Positions 30,803 through 40,233 of a stretch of 64,000 nt of DNA are shown here, piece after piece; within the stretch, counting starts at the first letter, position 1; each line of letters opens with the position of its first letter. Source of the DNA: Epithemia pelagica (lineage: Eukaryota; Bacillariophyta; Bacillariophyceae; Surirellales; Surirellaceae); assembly GCA_946965045.2 (NCBI GenBank), contig OX337232.1, forward strand, positions 744,001 through 808,000, given 5' to 3'. The position numbers and the translations under genes were made by a program. The notes below the pieces were generated by a model. The model made no database searches. It saw only the letters and a list, made by a program, of their open reading frames with translations, and was not told the origin of the DNA.

Positions 30803-33508
30803 ATGACGAGTCGTAACAGTACGACGCGCAAACGCAATCCTCTCGGCGATGGCGAACCAGAAAATCTCTCTGGCTCGGCCGACGAGGATTCCGTGACTCG
30901 CCACTGGCATACCTTCCATGCGCAAAAACCAAAGGGAACCATGACCGAACTCCAAAAGATACATGCGCAAGTCGACCGTTACCTTGACGAGGTTGGATTT
31001 GTCGCTGAGGGAAATGAATTGGAAGAAGGACAAAGAGAAAGTCTCAAGAAGTTCCTCTCGAGGGACAATCTACAATGTCTCAAAGCTCGATTCCCCAACT
31101 TGAATATCCAGAAATTGCAAGGTTGGTCAAGTGATGATTTTAATAACCTGCATGTCAAAGATTTTAATTCTCTGCATAGAGCTCTGTATCGTGGCATTGT
31201 GCGCCCACTAAACGCTACCCTGGAGAAATTCTCACAAGTGTACAACGACCTCAAGACCATGGCTGCGTATGCCAACAAAACAGAGATCCAATCAACCGTC
31301 ATTGGAGAGGAATGCACCGAAGATCATTATAAGGATATGATGAGGGGTGTTTACATGGACAGTCCTGGACCTGCACAGCAGGTAGCACAAAAACATCTTG
31401 GCGCTTTTCAAGCCCTTGCGAAACTAGGTAGATCCACCACCGGCAAATTTGCTCCAGTTTGCCTCGTTTTGGAATGATACCATGGAACAGGCAACTATCG
31501 ACGAGGAACCAACAGACGCACAAATCAGCAAGACTGTCCGTCACATTCACGGATGGATCACGCAGCGGGTAGACACCGAAACCAAATGCACGGTTCCATC
31601 CTACGCGGCCGTGGAGAAGAAAGCGGTGCAGCCGATCCTAGCGTGTCTGCTTCGAACCCTGTCACTCATTGGCACTGAAGAGAAAACGGCAGACGAAAAA
31701 GCCAGAAACCAGCAGCATGTCGCGGTGGCACCAGCAGCGGTGGCGGCATCAGGGCATCCGGAAGGTGCCAAGTACGCGCTGGAGCCGGCGGTTCGATCGG
31801 ATGTGCATGGCCTTCAATCCTTATCTGCTGGCTCATGAAATGTCAATACCTGTGGAAGCCAAAAACGTTTCATGCGGGCACAAGACCCCCGCAGAGACGC
31901 GTATGGAGGCCGTGAAGCAATGCATTGGTCATCTCGCAAAGCGGACTCTGGTTGCCTTCAATCTTGGTGGAGTGAGTATTAATCTCAAGTCCATTGCTCT
32001 GGCCATGACACCAGTTTATTTGGAGGTGATCACAATGACCTGTCAGGAATGGAAACTGGCGACGTGTCCCTGGATGTCGAGCGATCTGGAATTCTCCCCT
32101 TGGTTTCGGAGGTTGCCATGAACAAGTTTGTCAAAAAAGAATGCGACCAAACCTTTCTAACCGATAATGCTTCTTGTCCGTTTCCTGCCGACAATACGTC
32201 TGTACCGGTCGGGATGCAGGAGCTGTTCAGACTGGTTTGCTCGGACGACAAAGTTCTTGGGTTGCAGTTCTTCGGTGGAGACACGTCAACAAATGCCAGC
32301 TACCATGTGCACAATCAATCTACACAAGTTGCCCAGGTAAAACGGCTAGAGCTTCATGATGTTATTGGATATGGAACCCATGGGATTGTGTACCAAGGAA
32401 AGGAGGAGGAAAATGGAGGAACCAAGCATGATAACTTCGTAGTGAAATCTTCCGTCGTTGGGGAGGTTCAACACATTGAAAGGGAGCTGATAGCTTTGAG
32501 GGCTCTAAACGATAGCCATGCCTCCCGCCCACCGTCGATTCCCGTTCTTAAAGACTTTGGAAGCATCTGCTACACGATTCGAGGAACTACGATCAACGTC
32601 CCTGCCTTCAAGTTCTCACCAAAAGGATCGCTCGTGAATGGCAAGCTTAATACGGAGCAACTTCAGGGTCTATACACAGATATCCAGTCTGCGTTGAACT
32701 TTGCACATGAACGGGAAGTCTTCCATTTGGATGTCTGCGCTAGAAACATCATTTTTGACCAAAGCAGTGAAAAGTTCATGCTCATTGACTGGGGTTGCTC
32801 GGTTTATGGGGCTGGCAAAAAGGCCGTGGGTTTTCGAGGCAGCCTTGCCTTTGCCCATCTAGAAGTGCACCGAAAGGGTAACTTCACGGCTTGGGCTCCC
32901 AAGCCGGACCATGATACCGCGTCTTTGTTGTTTACCATTTGGGCTTTGAACACAGGTGTGCCGATTCCTTGGGAAGGTTTTTATGAGAGAAAACCCCATG
33001 ATAGGTGCTTTGTAGATCGTCGCGAGAAAACCGAGAAAGCCTTGGAAACCTTGAACTTGAAGTTTGGGAGGATGTCCAGGCGCAAGACAGCAATGTTGGA
33101 CTGGGCCCGTTCAATTCTTAAGACTGCATAATTGACGGACAACCTTTGCTACTTGGGTGCTCGTAAGGTGGGCCACAATCTCACAACTAAATCTTTCTGA
33201 GCTTCTCTTCGCCCGTCAAACTGAGGATTGGTCAAAGAAAGCAAGGAATGGCCCCATAATCACATGTTGGCGATTTCTTTCGCACTTGATAGTCGTAGTC
33301 GTTTTACCTATTGAAGCAACAGTGAGAGTCTACATGGTTGAAAATAGTCGTTTTTCGTTTTGCCTATGTAAAAGCAACAAACGACTATTTGGAACAGTTT
33401 TCTACTCCTATGTAGGTTTAGGTGGCCAAGTCACGGTAAAATCGCAGCTTTTGATGGCCCAATTTTGCAATGGGACAAGAAATAGTCATGTAGGTAGCTC
33501 CGTAGATA
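30085..33508 (+). repeat. Inverted duplication, arm A
   Basis: Nearly colinear, in opposite orientation, with about 44930-48145. The homology includes the nuclease-kinase gene and about 350 bases beyond its stop, so the unit is genomic DNA rather than only coding sequence. Indels interrupt it. Confidence 0.85.
30803..33131 (+). pseudogene. Nuclease-like/kinase-like gene, copy A, multiple frame lesions
   Basis: Comparison with copy B shows three lesions: a 4-base insertion at about 31425, a 74-base deletion at about 31806 and a 1-base deletion near 32041. Between them the frame is readable. Kept parts are the N-terminal Met-Thr-Ser-Arg-Asn-Ser motif, the helical region, the nuclease-like Val-Glu-Ala-Lys with Lys-Gln-Cys-Ile-Gly-His-Leu after it, and a complete kinase-like lobe (Gly-Tyr-Gly-Thr-His-Gly; Val-Val-Lys-Ser; His-Leu-Asp-Val-Cys-Ala-Arg-Asn; Asp-Trp-Gly) open from 32049 to 33131. 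The 74-base deletion removes sequence just before the nuclease-like motif. Either a pseudogene, or a source of a kinase-only protein from 32049. Confidence 0.82.
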
Positions 33509-34174
33509 CGAACGGCTACTGAAAATAGACTAACTTGCCATGGATGATATGGATTTGTCTCTCTTGTGTTAAATGCTGCAGTGTGTAGAACAAAGAAGGG
33601 AGGGAACAAAGAGTAGAGCCTACATCATGATGGAGTTGAGTTGAGGATGCCAGGGAAACAAGCACATCCGGACTGCCCAATGACTCCTTGCCAGCACCAC
33701 ACATGCCACCAGTTCACAGCATCCCATGACGGAACAACCGCGTGTCCCGATCCTTCCACAAGCAAACGAACCCGTTTGGGCGTGTGAACGAGAGATTGGC
33801 TCCGATTCCTTTCGTACCCCTCTCATTTTCATTTGTGTATGTGTGCCTCACTCCTAGAGCAAGGTAGACTCCAAACCATCTCCCACGAAACTATCAAGTA
33901 TCCGACCTCATCGTTGTAGGGTAAACTCTATACATAAATGGAACAATCGACGGCTAGAGAGCAAAAGGTATTGCTAGATTTACGTTTCCCTGTATCGGTT
34001 CCCTGAACTCAACTCTGGACTTTTTCCACCATGGAAAAAGCCACTTCTACCGTTTTCCTCAAGAACACGAGGTTGTCATCACTCCACGAAACGAATCATT
34101 TTCCGACTTGGTGGACAAGAATCTTCTATTAGTGTGTAGAATTGTGTCAAATTGGGTGCGTGGATGTGTGGTTT
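33132..34174. other. Flank of arm A and AKR-linked relic
   Basis: 33132-33508 is the downstream part of arm A. 33678-33832 is an inverted copy of 42837-42990, the sequence just before the aldo-keto reductase remnant. The rest, 33833-34174, holds nothing recognised. Confidence 0.6.
33678..33832 (-). repeat. Inverted copy of the AKR-flanking segment
   Basis: The reverse complement matches 42837-42990 over about 154 bases with scattered changes. The similarity stops where the aldo-keto reductase coding similarity begins at the other locus. Confidence 0.8.
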
Positions 34175-34423
34175 CTAATCCACCTTCTTTCGGAAGGAGC
34201 ATCCCTCTGTCAGCCGTGCCTTTCCTCCCGTGGGTTCACACAAGTGAATATTGCAGTTGGCACACATGACCACCGTTTGGGCATGACTAAAGACAGTGGT
34301 AATTTGAAAGCAACCGGGGCATTTGATATCCATAAAGTAGGAATTGGGGGTTTGTACCAATCGCTTCAACTTGTGTGTGCGGGCTTCCACTTCGGCAGGA
34401 GGGTTTAGCAAATCGTACGGCAT
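34175..34423 (-). CDS. RPS27: 40S ribosomal protein eS27
   Basis: An 82-residue protein from the ATG at 34423. The C4 zinc ribbon is complete: Cys-Pro-Gly-Cys followed by Cys-Ala-Asn-Cys. The family-typical Asn-Ser-Tyr-Phe-Met-Asp-Ile-Lys, [10 protein letters not shown] and Gly-Gly-Lys-Ala-Arg-Leu-Thr-Glu-Gly are present. Length agrees with eS27 (82-84 residues). A longer open frame reaches upstream but only this start fits the family. The protein is a small-subunit component in the cytosol. No intron is seen. Confidence 0.97.
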   Translation of the reverse strand: MPYDLLNPPAEVEARTHKLKRLVQTPNSYFMDIKCPGCFQITTVFSHAQTVVMCANCNIHLCEPTGGKARLTEGCSFRKKVD

Positions 34424-35331
34424 GGTGATTGAATGGAGAAACAATAAAGTGTCTGTAGGACAGCAAACAAGAGAATCAGCCAAAGAAAAGCAAGGCGATA
34501 CACCGAGCAGCGTCATTCCACCAAGGCAACAAACAAAAAAATTGTTAGATCCGGATATTTGCAGGTGAAGTATTTGGGAATTCAACGATCCCACAATCGA
34601 ACGAGGAACCAAGCCGTGTCCCACACAAAGCCAATCCTACCAGAGACGTCCATGGATCGCCGGTCCCGAAATCCACAGTCCAAATTCAAGGGATGCCAGC
34701 GGTTTGACTTTATGCTGAAGCTGCCAAGGAATTCAAATCCATGCATCGTCACGAACACATACCTACAAGGAGATTGCAATAAACTTGGAAAATCACCAAA
34801 TGTAGCTTTATGCCGGAGAGATTTGCTGGTTGCAGAGGTTTCGCTCGGTGCAATAGAGCAAAGGCAGCAGATGAAGAGGAGACGTGAGCGAACTGACGTT
34901 TTAGCAAGAGGTAAGCGGTAAAGTCCCGCACGACGGCCAGACGTGAATCCAACTCGGAGAAAAGCTATGACCTCTACGAGGCTCTAGCCCCAAGCTCTAG
35001 CCATAGCGGCAAGTGGAACGAGTGCCCATGGACAACACAAGAGAAGAAACATGGACTCTGTTGTTTCCGAGTCTCCATTCCAGTACTTCTTCTAGGTAGA
35101 GTTGAGTGAGGCAAGGGAGTGCGACAGCACACTTTTGGATGGATCGCAAAGCGCGCTAGTGTCACCGATGATACTCTATTATTTGTCGTATACACCCAAC
35201 AATTGTAGGAATAACAGGAAACCAGCCGCCTTGGCTCATTCGACTAGAGGTACTTCCGTAAGAAAAAGCAATTGTGTGTCGAACCGTGGACAGTTTCCAG
35301 GATTCGACATTGTACTGGCTTACGAATAAAA
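34424..35331. other. Intergenic, includes the eS27 promoter
   Basis: A 908-base gap between two minus-strand genes. No conserved ORF or RNA gene is seen. Confidence 0.5.
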
Positions 35332-36336
35332 CTAGTCCACGAGAAAGAATCCCCCCATCCCTTGTCCTTCTCCCACGACATTCTCATCGCTCTTGAAGGG
35401 TTCAATACAGGCTGTGAGGGGATATTCCATGGTACTGGTATTAATGATTCGAATGAGATTGCCGGTACCGGGACTTTCGAAAATGGCAAACAAGGGTCGT
35501 TCGAGACCATCTTCACTGTACAGTTCCATGACTTGTTTGGGATTGTTGGGTCCTTGAATCAATTCGACCCGGGCATTCATGGGTCGGCCATCGGTCCGCA
35601 ACAGAACTTGAATGCTTTGCACGACGGGATCAAAGGGTTTGGTATACACGGCACCGCCCTGCACGACACGGCCCACGACACGGCTGGCCAAACCATCGAC
35701 CAACCCCATCATGCTATCCGTCGGATCCATACTGCCGGCGATACTGGTCGTGACAGAATCCAAGGTTTCCGGAACGACACTGGCATCGAGAGGATATTCC
35801 ATCCGGGCACTGTTGTAAATGGCCACGGCATTTTGCTGACCGGGCGTTTCAAAAATGGCATTGAAGGGCCGAGCCTCACCATCTTCGACGTAAATGGTAA
35901 TTTTGGTCGGATTGTTGTCGGGACCTTCCCACAAATCCAAATTGGCATTGAGAGGACGGCCATTGGTTTTCATCAAGACTTGGACACGATCAATTTCCGA
36001 CTTGGTAAAGGACCACGTTTTGAGGGTATTGCCCTGCACCCGGACCAAATCTTGGGTGCGCATCAATTCACGCGTCGGTTTGGGTGACGACACCATGGCG
36101 CCTCCCACCGATCGACCCGATGGCATGCCGCCCGCACCACGACCCGTATTGGCCGCGCCTTCGCTGGGCGACGAAAAGGAGGACGGACCGCCATAATTGT
36201 TGTTATTCTTGGAACTGAACAGTGCGGTCGTCGGGGCCGGCCATGCCCTGGTATTGGTATTGATGACGACAAAGGCGTGTCCACTCCACCACGGACTCAA
36301 TACTGCCTGCAAGAACAAGGCAACCGAACTCTTCAT
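35332..36336 (-). CDS. Plastid-type protein with two copies of an unnamed domain
   Basis: A 334-residue protein from the ATG at 36336, chosen because it starts a signal-peptide-like segment (Ala-Leu-Phe-Leu-Gln-Ala-Val-Leu) ending Gly-His-Ala-Phe-Val, a diatom plastid junction. After a Gly/Ser-rich linker come two homologous domains of about 75 residues, near 140-215 and 245-325. Each has Val-Leu-x-(Lys/Arg)-Thr-x-Gly-Arg-Pro-x-Asn-Ala, then Glu-Asp-Gly, Arg-Pro, Ala-Ile-Phe-Glu-(Thr/Ser)-Pro-Gly and Met-Glu-Tyr-Pro-Leu. I do not recognise a named family. Plastid location is inferred from the presequence. Confidence 0.75.
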   Translation of the reverse strand: MKSSVALFLQAVLSPWWSGHAFVVINTNTRAWPAPTTALFSSKNNNNYGGPSSFSSPSEGAANTGRGAGGMPSGRSVGGAMVSSPKPTRELMRTQDLVRVQGNTLKTWSFTKSEIDRVQVLMKTNGRPLNANLDLWEGPDNNPTKITIYVEDGEARPFNAIFETPGQQNAVAIYNSARMEYPLDASVVPETLDSVTTSIAGSMDPTDSMMGLVDGLASRVVGRVVQGGAVYTKPFDPVVQSIQVLLRTDGRPMNARVELIQGPNNPKQVMELYSEDGLERPLFAIFESPGTGNLIRIINTSTMEYPLTACIEPFKSDENVVGEGQGMGGFFLVD

Positions 36337-36708
36337 GCTTGGAATAACAATGAACTCAAGACTGTGTGTGTGTGTGTCAACTGTCAACTGCCTTCGTGTT
36401 GGAAACTCGTTTTGAAATTTCCCCAGCAACAAGAAAGCGATTGGTATCTTTGGTGCCAGACGGCGGCCATTGTGCCATCTGCGTGACCAAAAGATCGCGT
36501 CGATGCCTACGTGGTTTTTTTGGCGTCTTGCCGGGGGATGCATAGGTGCGACCGACCAGACCGCCCGGGGGCGATTCACAAAGTCTTGCCATCACATCGT
36601 GTCAACTGTTGGTCATCCTCCCATCACACATCATCATCAATCATCCTCGCCAATAAGAGCCCCAGACAGAGAACCAGAGAGCGCCAACAGGTATTGTAGA
36701 ATAGGAGA
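36337..36708. promoter_or_regulatory. Bidirectional promoter region
   Basis: 372 bases between two divergent ATG codons, so both promoters should be here. A short GT-rich stretch lies at 36363-36377. Confidence 0.4.
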
Positions 36709-38034
36709 ATGGAGTCGACAGCCCTAGTGGTCAGCAGCAATGCCAAAAAGGCATCGACCGTCATCATGGACATGGATCCGGAGGATCGAGTGGAATTGTA
36801 TCCCATACTCGAGGGCGGAAGGACCGCGTTTGGGTCGTCGTCCTCATCATCGTTCTGGTCGTTTCGAACCACTACAACCACCACACACACACAACCAGTC
36901 CAATGGAGCTGTCCCTTGACCCCGGTACCACCCTTGTTGTACGACCAAGAAATTCCCGAAATCAAGTGGCGGGCCACCTATCGCGGCGTCCAACATTGGT
37001 TTGCCCAAGTCCAACTCTGGCAGGGCCGACGATCCAAATTGCTCGCCCTGTACCACATTGTCTGGTTTTGGTGCACCAATCTAGTGGCGGCACCCATTTT
37101 GGTGTGGGGATTGCCTTTTGCGTCTACTTGTTCTGTAGTACCAGACAAACAAGACGTACCAGACGACCACTCGTGGTGCACGCTGTGGATTGTGGGGCAA
37201 TGGACTGTCGTGGTGGTGCTGGCCTGGGCCCTGTCGTATGGCCTTGTCTATGGCCTCGTGGCACGACACTGGGATGCCACGACTGTCACCTATAAGCGCT
37301 TACACTACGAGTGGCAAGCCTTTTGTCAACATGAATTGCAGGATGCCGTCTATCGTCGTCATGGCATTCAATTGCATTATTATTACGATCCACCCTCGTC
37401 TGATGTGACGACGACGACGACACCCAGAAGGAGATGGTGGTGCTGGTGGTGCAGTCGTAGTGACGACCAATCCCTGCCCGCCAAAGAGGTGCGTCCCACA
37501 CGTCCCGTTCTCGTACGACCATCGTTGGTCGAGGGAGACGACGAAGAACAAGGACCATGCCGATCCAACAAGAAGATGGAGTCCTCCACCACGACCGAGG
37601 TGGTGATTGGAGCACTGTGTTGGGTTCGAACCTCGTCCATCCGAGCCATGTCTCCCCACAACAACAACGACGACGACGACGCCGAACTGCTGGTTCCCGC
37701 CCAACCACTGGCCGACTGGTGGGCCAGTGCCGCATCCACGACGACTCCCACACGAACCAATACGACCACAACATCTACCACAACCATGCGTCGTCTCTTT
37801 CCCAGGATTCCCCACCATGCGCCTCCTCCCAATATTGTCGAGGAATTGCCCTCTCTCCTCCACTCGTCGTCGTCGTCGACAGTACGACCGGGTCCCACCA
37901 GTGCCACTACTACTCCCCAGGAAACCACGACAGTCGCTGCGGCGACGACCAGTCCCACGCCCACGTCAACCACTAGCAGCAGCGGCAGCAGTCCTTCCAG
38001 TCCGCCCGACCCATTGTCCTCCTCGCTCTTGTAG
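36709..38034 (+). CDS. Hypothetical two-span membrane protein
   Basis: A 441-residue ORF. Residues 1-65 are polar with a Ser run and a Thr/His run. A folded part at about 75-225 contains two hydrophobic segments: Ile-Val-Trp-Phe-Trp-Cys-Thr-Asn-Leu-Val-Ala-Ala near 118 and Thr-Val-Val-Val-Val-Leu-Ala-Trp-Ala-Leu near 165. It also has a Trp-rich patch (Arg-Trp-Trp-Cys-Trp-Trp-Cys). The C-terminal 200 residues are low complexity (Ser, Thr, Pro). No family is recognised. The N-terminal part reads as a conserved domain, which supports the call. Confidence 0.6.
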   Translation: MESTALVVSSNAKKASTVIMDMDPEDRVELYPILEGGRTAFGSSSSSSFWSFRTTTTTTHTQPVQWSCPLTPVPPLLYDQEIPEIKWRATYRGVQHWFAQVQLWQGRRSKLLALYHIVWFWCTNLVAAPILVWGLPFASTCSVVPDKQDVPDDHSWCTLWIVGQWTVVVVLAWALSYGLVYGLVARHWDATTVTYKRLHYEWQAFCQHELQDAVYRRHGIQLHYYYDPPSSDVTTTTTPRRRWWCWWCSRSDDQSLPAKEVRPTRPVLVRPSLVEGDDEEQGPCRSNKKMESSTTTEVVIGALCWVRTSSIRAMSPHNNNDDDDAELLVPAQPLADWWASAASTTTPTRTNTTTTSTTTMRRLFPRIPHHAPPPNIVEELPSLLHSSSSSTVRPGPTSATTTPQETTTVAAATTSPTPTSTTSSSGSSPSSPPDPLSSSLL

Positions 38035-38836
38035 TAGTAGTTGCACAAAAGAACAACTCTCTTGCAACCACCCTCCAAGAGAGGAGAACAGTGACAACAA
38101 CAACAACAACAACAAGCCGAGGACGACCCAGATGACACGAAGGGTGCGACTCTTGTGGATGGAGTGGATGGTGATGTTAGAATCATGAGGCCCAAGTGTG
38201 GAGTTGCGCGTGGGTCCTAGTGTGATGGTACAGGAAAGACGTGGGCAATCATGATCATGATGGTGGTGATTCCAGCCGTAACACTTTCTCCAGCAAAGAG
38301 CAGGCGAGTGGTGGTGGTCCGAGCGAAAGAGAACGTCGTGGTGATTGTGGGTGGTGTGTGGTTTGAGAGACGACGGCAGTGGATGCCCGTCTCGTTGGCA
38401 AAATCGACCAGGTTTTTTCCTGGTTCGTGGGAAACAATGGCCGGTATCATCATCATCTTGTACAAGAGAGAGATTGTGGATTCTCTCTTGTTCCAACGCC
38501 AAAGAATGAGAGGATGATGAGGATGATCATAGGCATACCATAGTTATTATTTGTGATAGGTAGACCGTCGTAATTTTTCCGTTCCATAAGAGCGACTGTT
38601 AGAATCGCTTCTTAGTAGCACAATGGATTTTGTGCGACTCGAAAAGATTCGGTTCCGACGCTTCCGACCATGATGGATGCCCCACATCCCCTCCGGCATT
38701 TTGCGAACAAGAGAGGAGGATTCTGTACGCAAAACTTGTCGTCCATTGGTGTGAAACACGGCATATGGAGAATGAGGGGACACTCCCGATAGTTTGATCG
38801 GCCTTGCTAGTTGTGGTGGTGGTGGTGATTTGACAC
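38035..38836. other. Intergenic
   Basis: 802 bases between two plus-strand genes. An antisense ORF at 38217-38465 has some protein-like composition but no recognisable content. The promoter of the mTERF gene should lie toward 38836. Confidence 0.45.
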
Positions 38837-40202
38837 ATGACGACGACGACAATGTGTGGAGCGCGGTGTGTCTCCAAGGCGAAACTTGGAACTGGCCTTC
38901 ACATTCTACGTCTCGTCGTCCTTGTAGTGCTGGTGGCTTGGACCCATTCAGTGGACGCCTGGTGGGTGGAGACGATACGACGACCCGTCCGTGTGGGTCC
39001 GACCAAACGATGGACCAGCAGCCGGACGACATTGTTTGCCACAACCACCAATGGTTCGACGACACAACAAGAGATGAGTGATGGGGAATGGAGGTTGCAT
39101 TATTCGCCCAATTTTCATCGACACTTGGTCGTTCATGTACCACCATCATCCTCGTCGTCGTCGTCGTCGTCGTCATCTGGTTCGATCGACGCACCACACC
39201 AGGCCTCCAATGCCCCGTATGAACCCAGTGACACCACTCGTACAACGACCACGACCACCACCACGACCAGTCCTCCTCACACGTTGCTTCGGGGGAGTGG
39301 GGTCGCCTCGACGGGGACCGTCGTTCAAAGTTTTGCCTGGTGGGACCAAGCCGTACGACACTATCCGCACGCCCAAGCGCAACCCTTGGATTGGCCAACG
39401 GTTCAAGTGGCGGGAGTTCCCACCGAAGACGAAGAAGAACCGCCAGTCCTTGACGACAAACCCTCATCAGTGTCACCACCATCACAAATTGCAGCAACGA
39501 CGGCCTGTTCCCGGACAACCTGTCCCTATCCCATTACACAAGAACAACCACAACCGGCACAACAACGACGACAACAATTGAGCGAGTACTTGCAAACGAC
39601 CTTGTCCTGGTTTCCCTCCCAAGTCGAGACATTGATGCACTTGTATCCACCCTTGATGGAGTGGCCCTTGCCCGTCTTGCAAGAACGAGTACGTATTGTT
39701 GTTGGTCTTGTTGTGACGATTGTCATCATGTGTATGAATATGTTTGGGACAGATACGGCCAATCTCACCTCTCTCCTGGATCCTTTGAATGTGTTGGATA
39801 TACTTCGGGCCTGTATGTGTGTGTGTGTTTGTCTCTTTTTTTATGAACCATGTATCTAGATTGAATTCTTTTTGGCTCCTGCTCCATCCCCCGGGAAGTT
39901 GCATCAATCGTCACCACCCTCCTCCTCCGTCAACCCGGGACAGGTATCCTCCTCCTCCTCCTCTTCTGCCAACAAGAAGCAACTCTCACCCTTTGCCTCC
40001 AGTTTGGGACCACCGCCCGTCGATTGGCCCTGTTTGTTTTACAATCATGGCCATGGGGCTGGCATGTCCGTGGCCCAGCTCACCCATGGACTCTTGACCA
40101 TTCCACACGTGTTGTTGCGGGTCAAACTCCGAACCGTTGTAAACGACAAGGACAACGACAAGGACGACGACGACGATACGGCCCACTCCTCCGAGGCGGT
40201 CC

Positions 40203-40233
<31 letters not shown>

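Noticed and set aside
38547-39518. 323-residue minus-strand ORF over the first mTERF exon
   Set aside because: Overlaps a spliced gene with signal-peptide and mTERF continuity; Trp and Arg excess is typical of an antisense frame.
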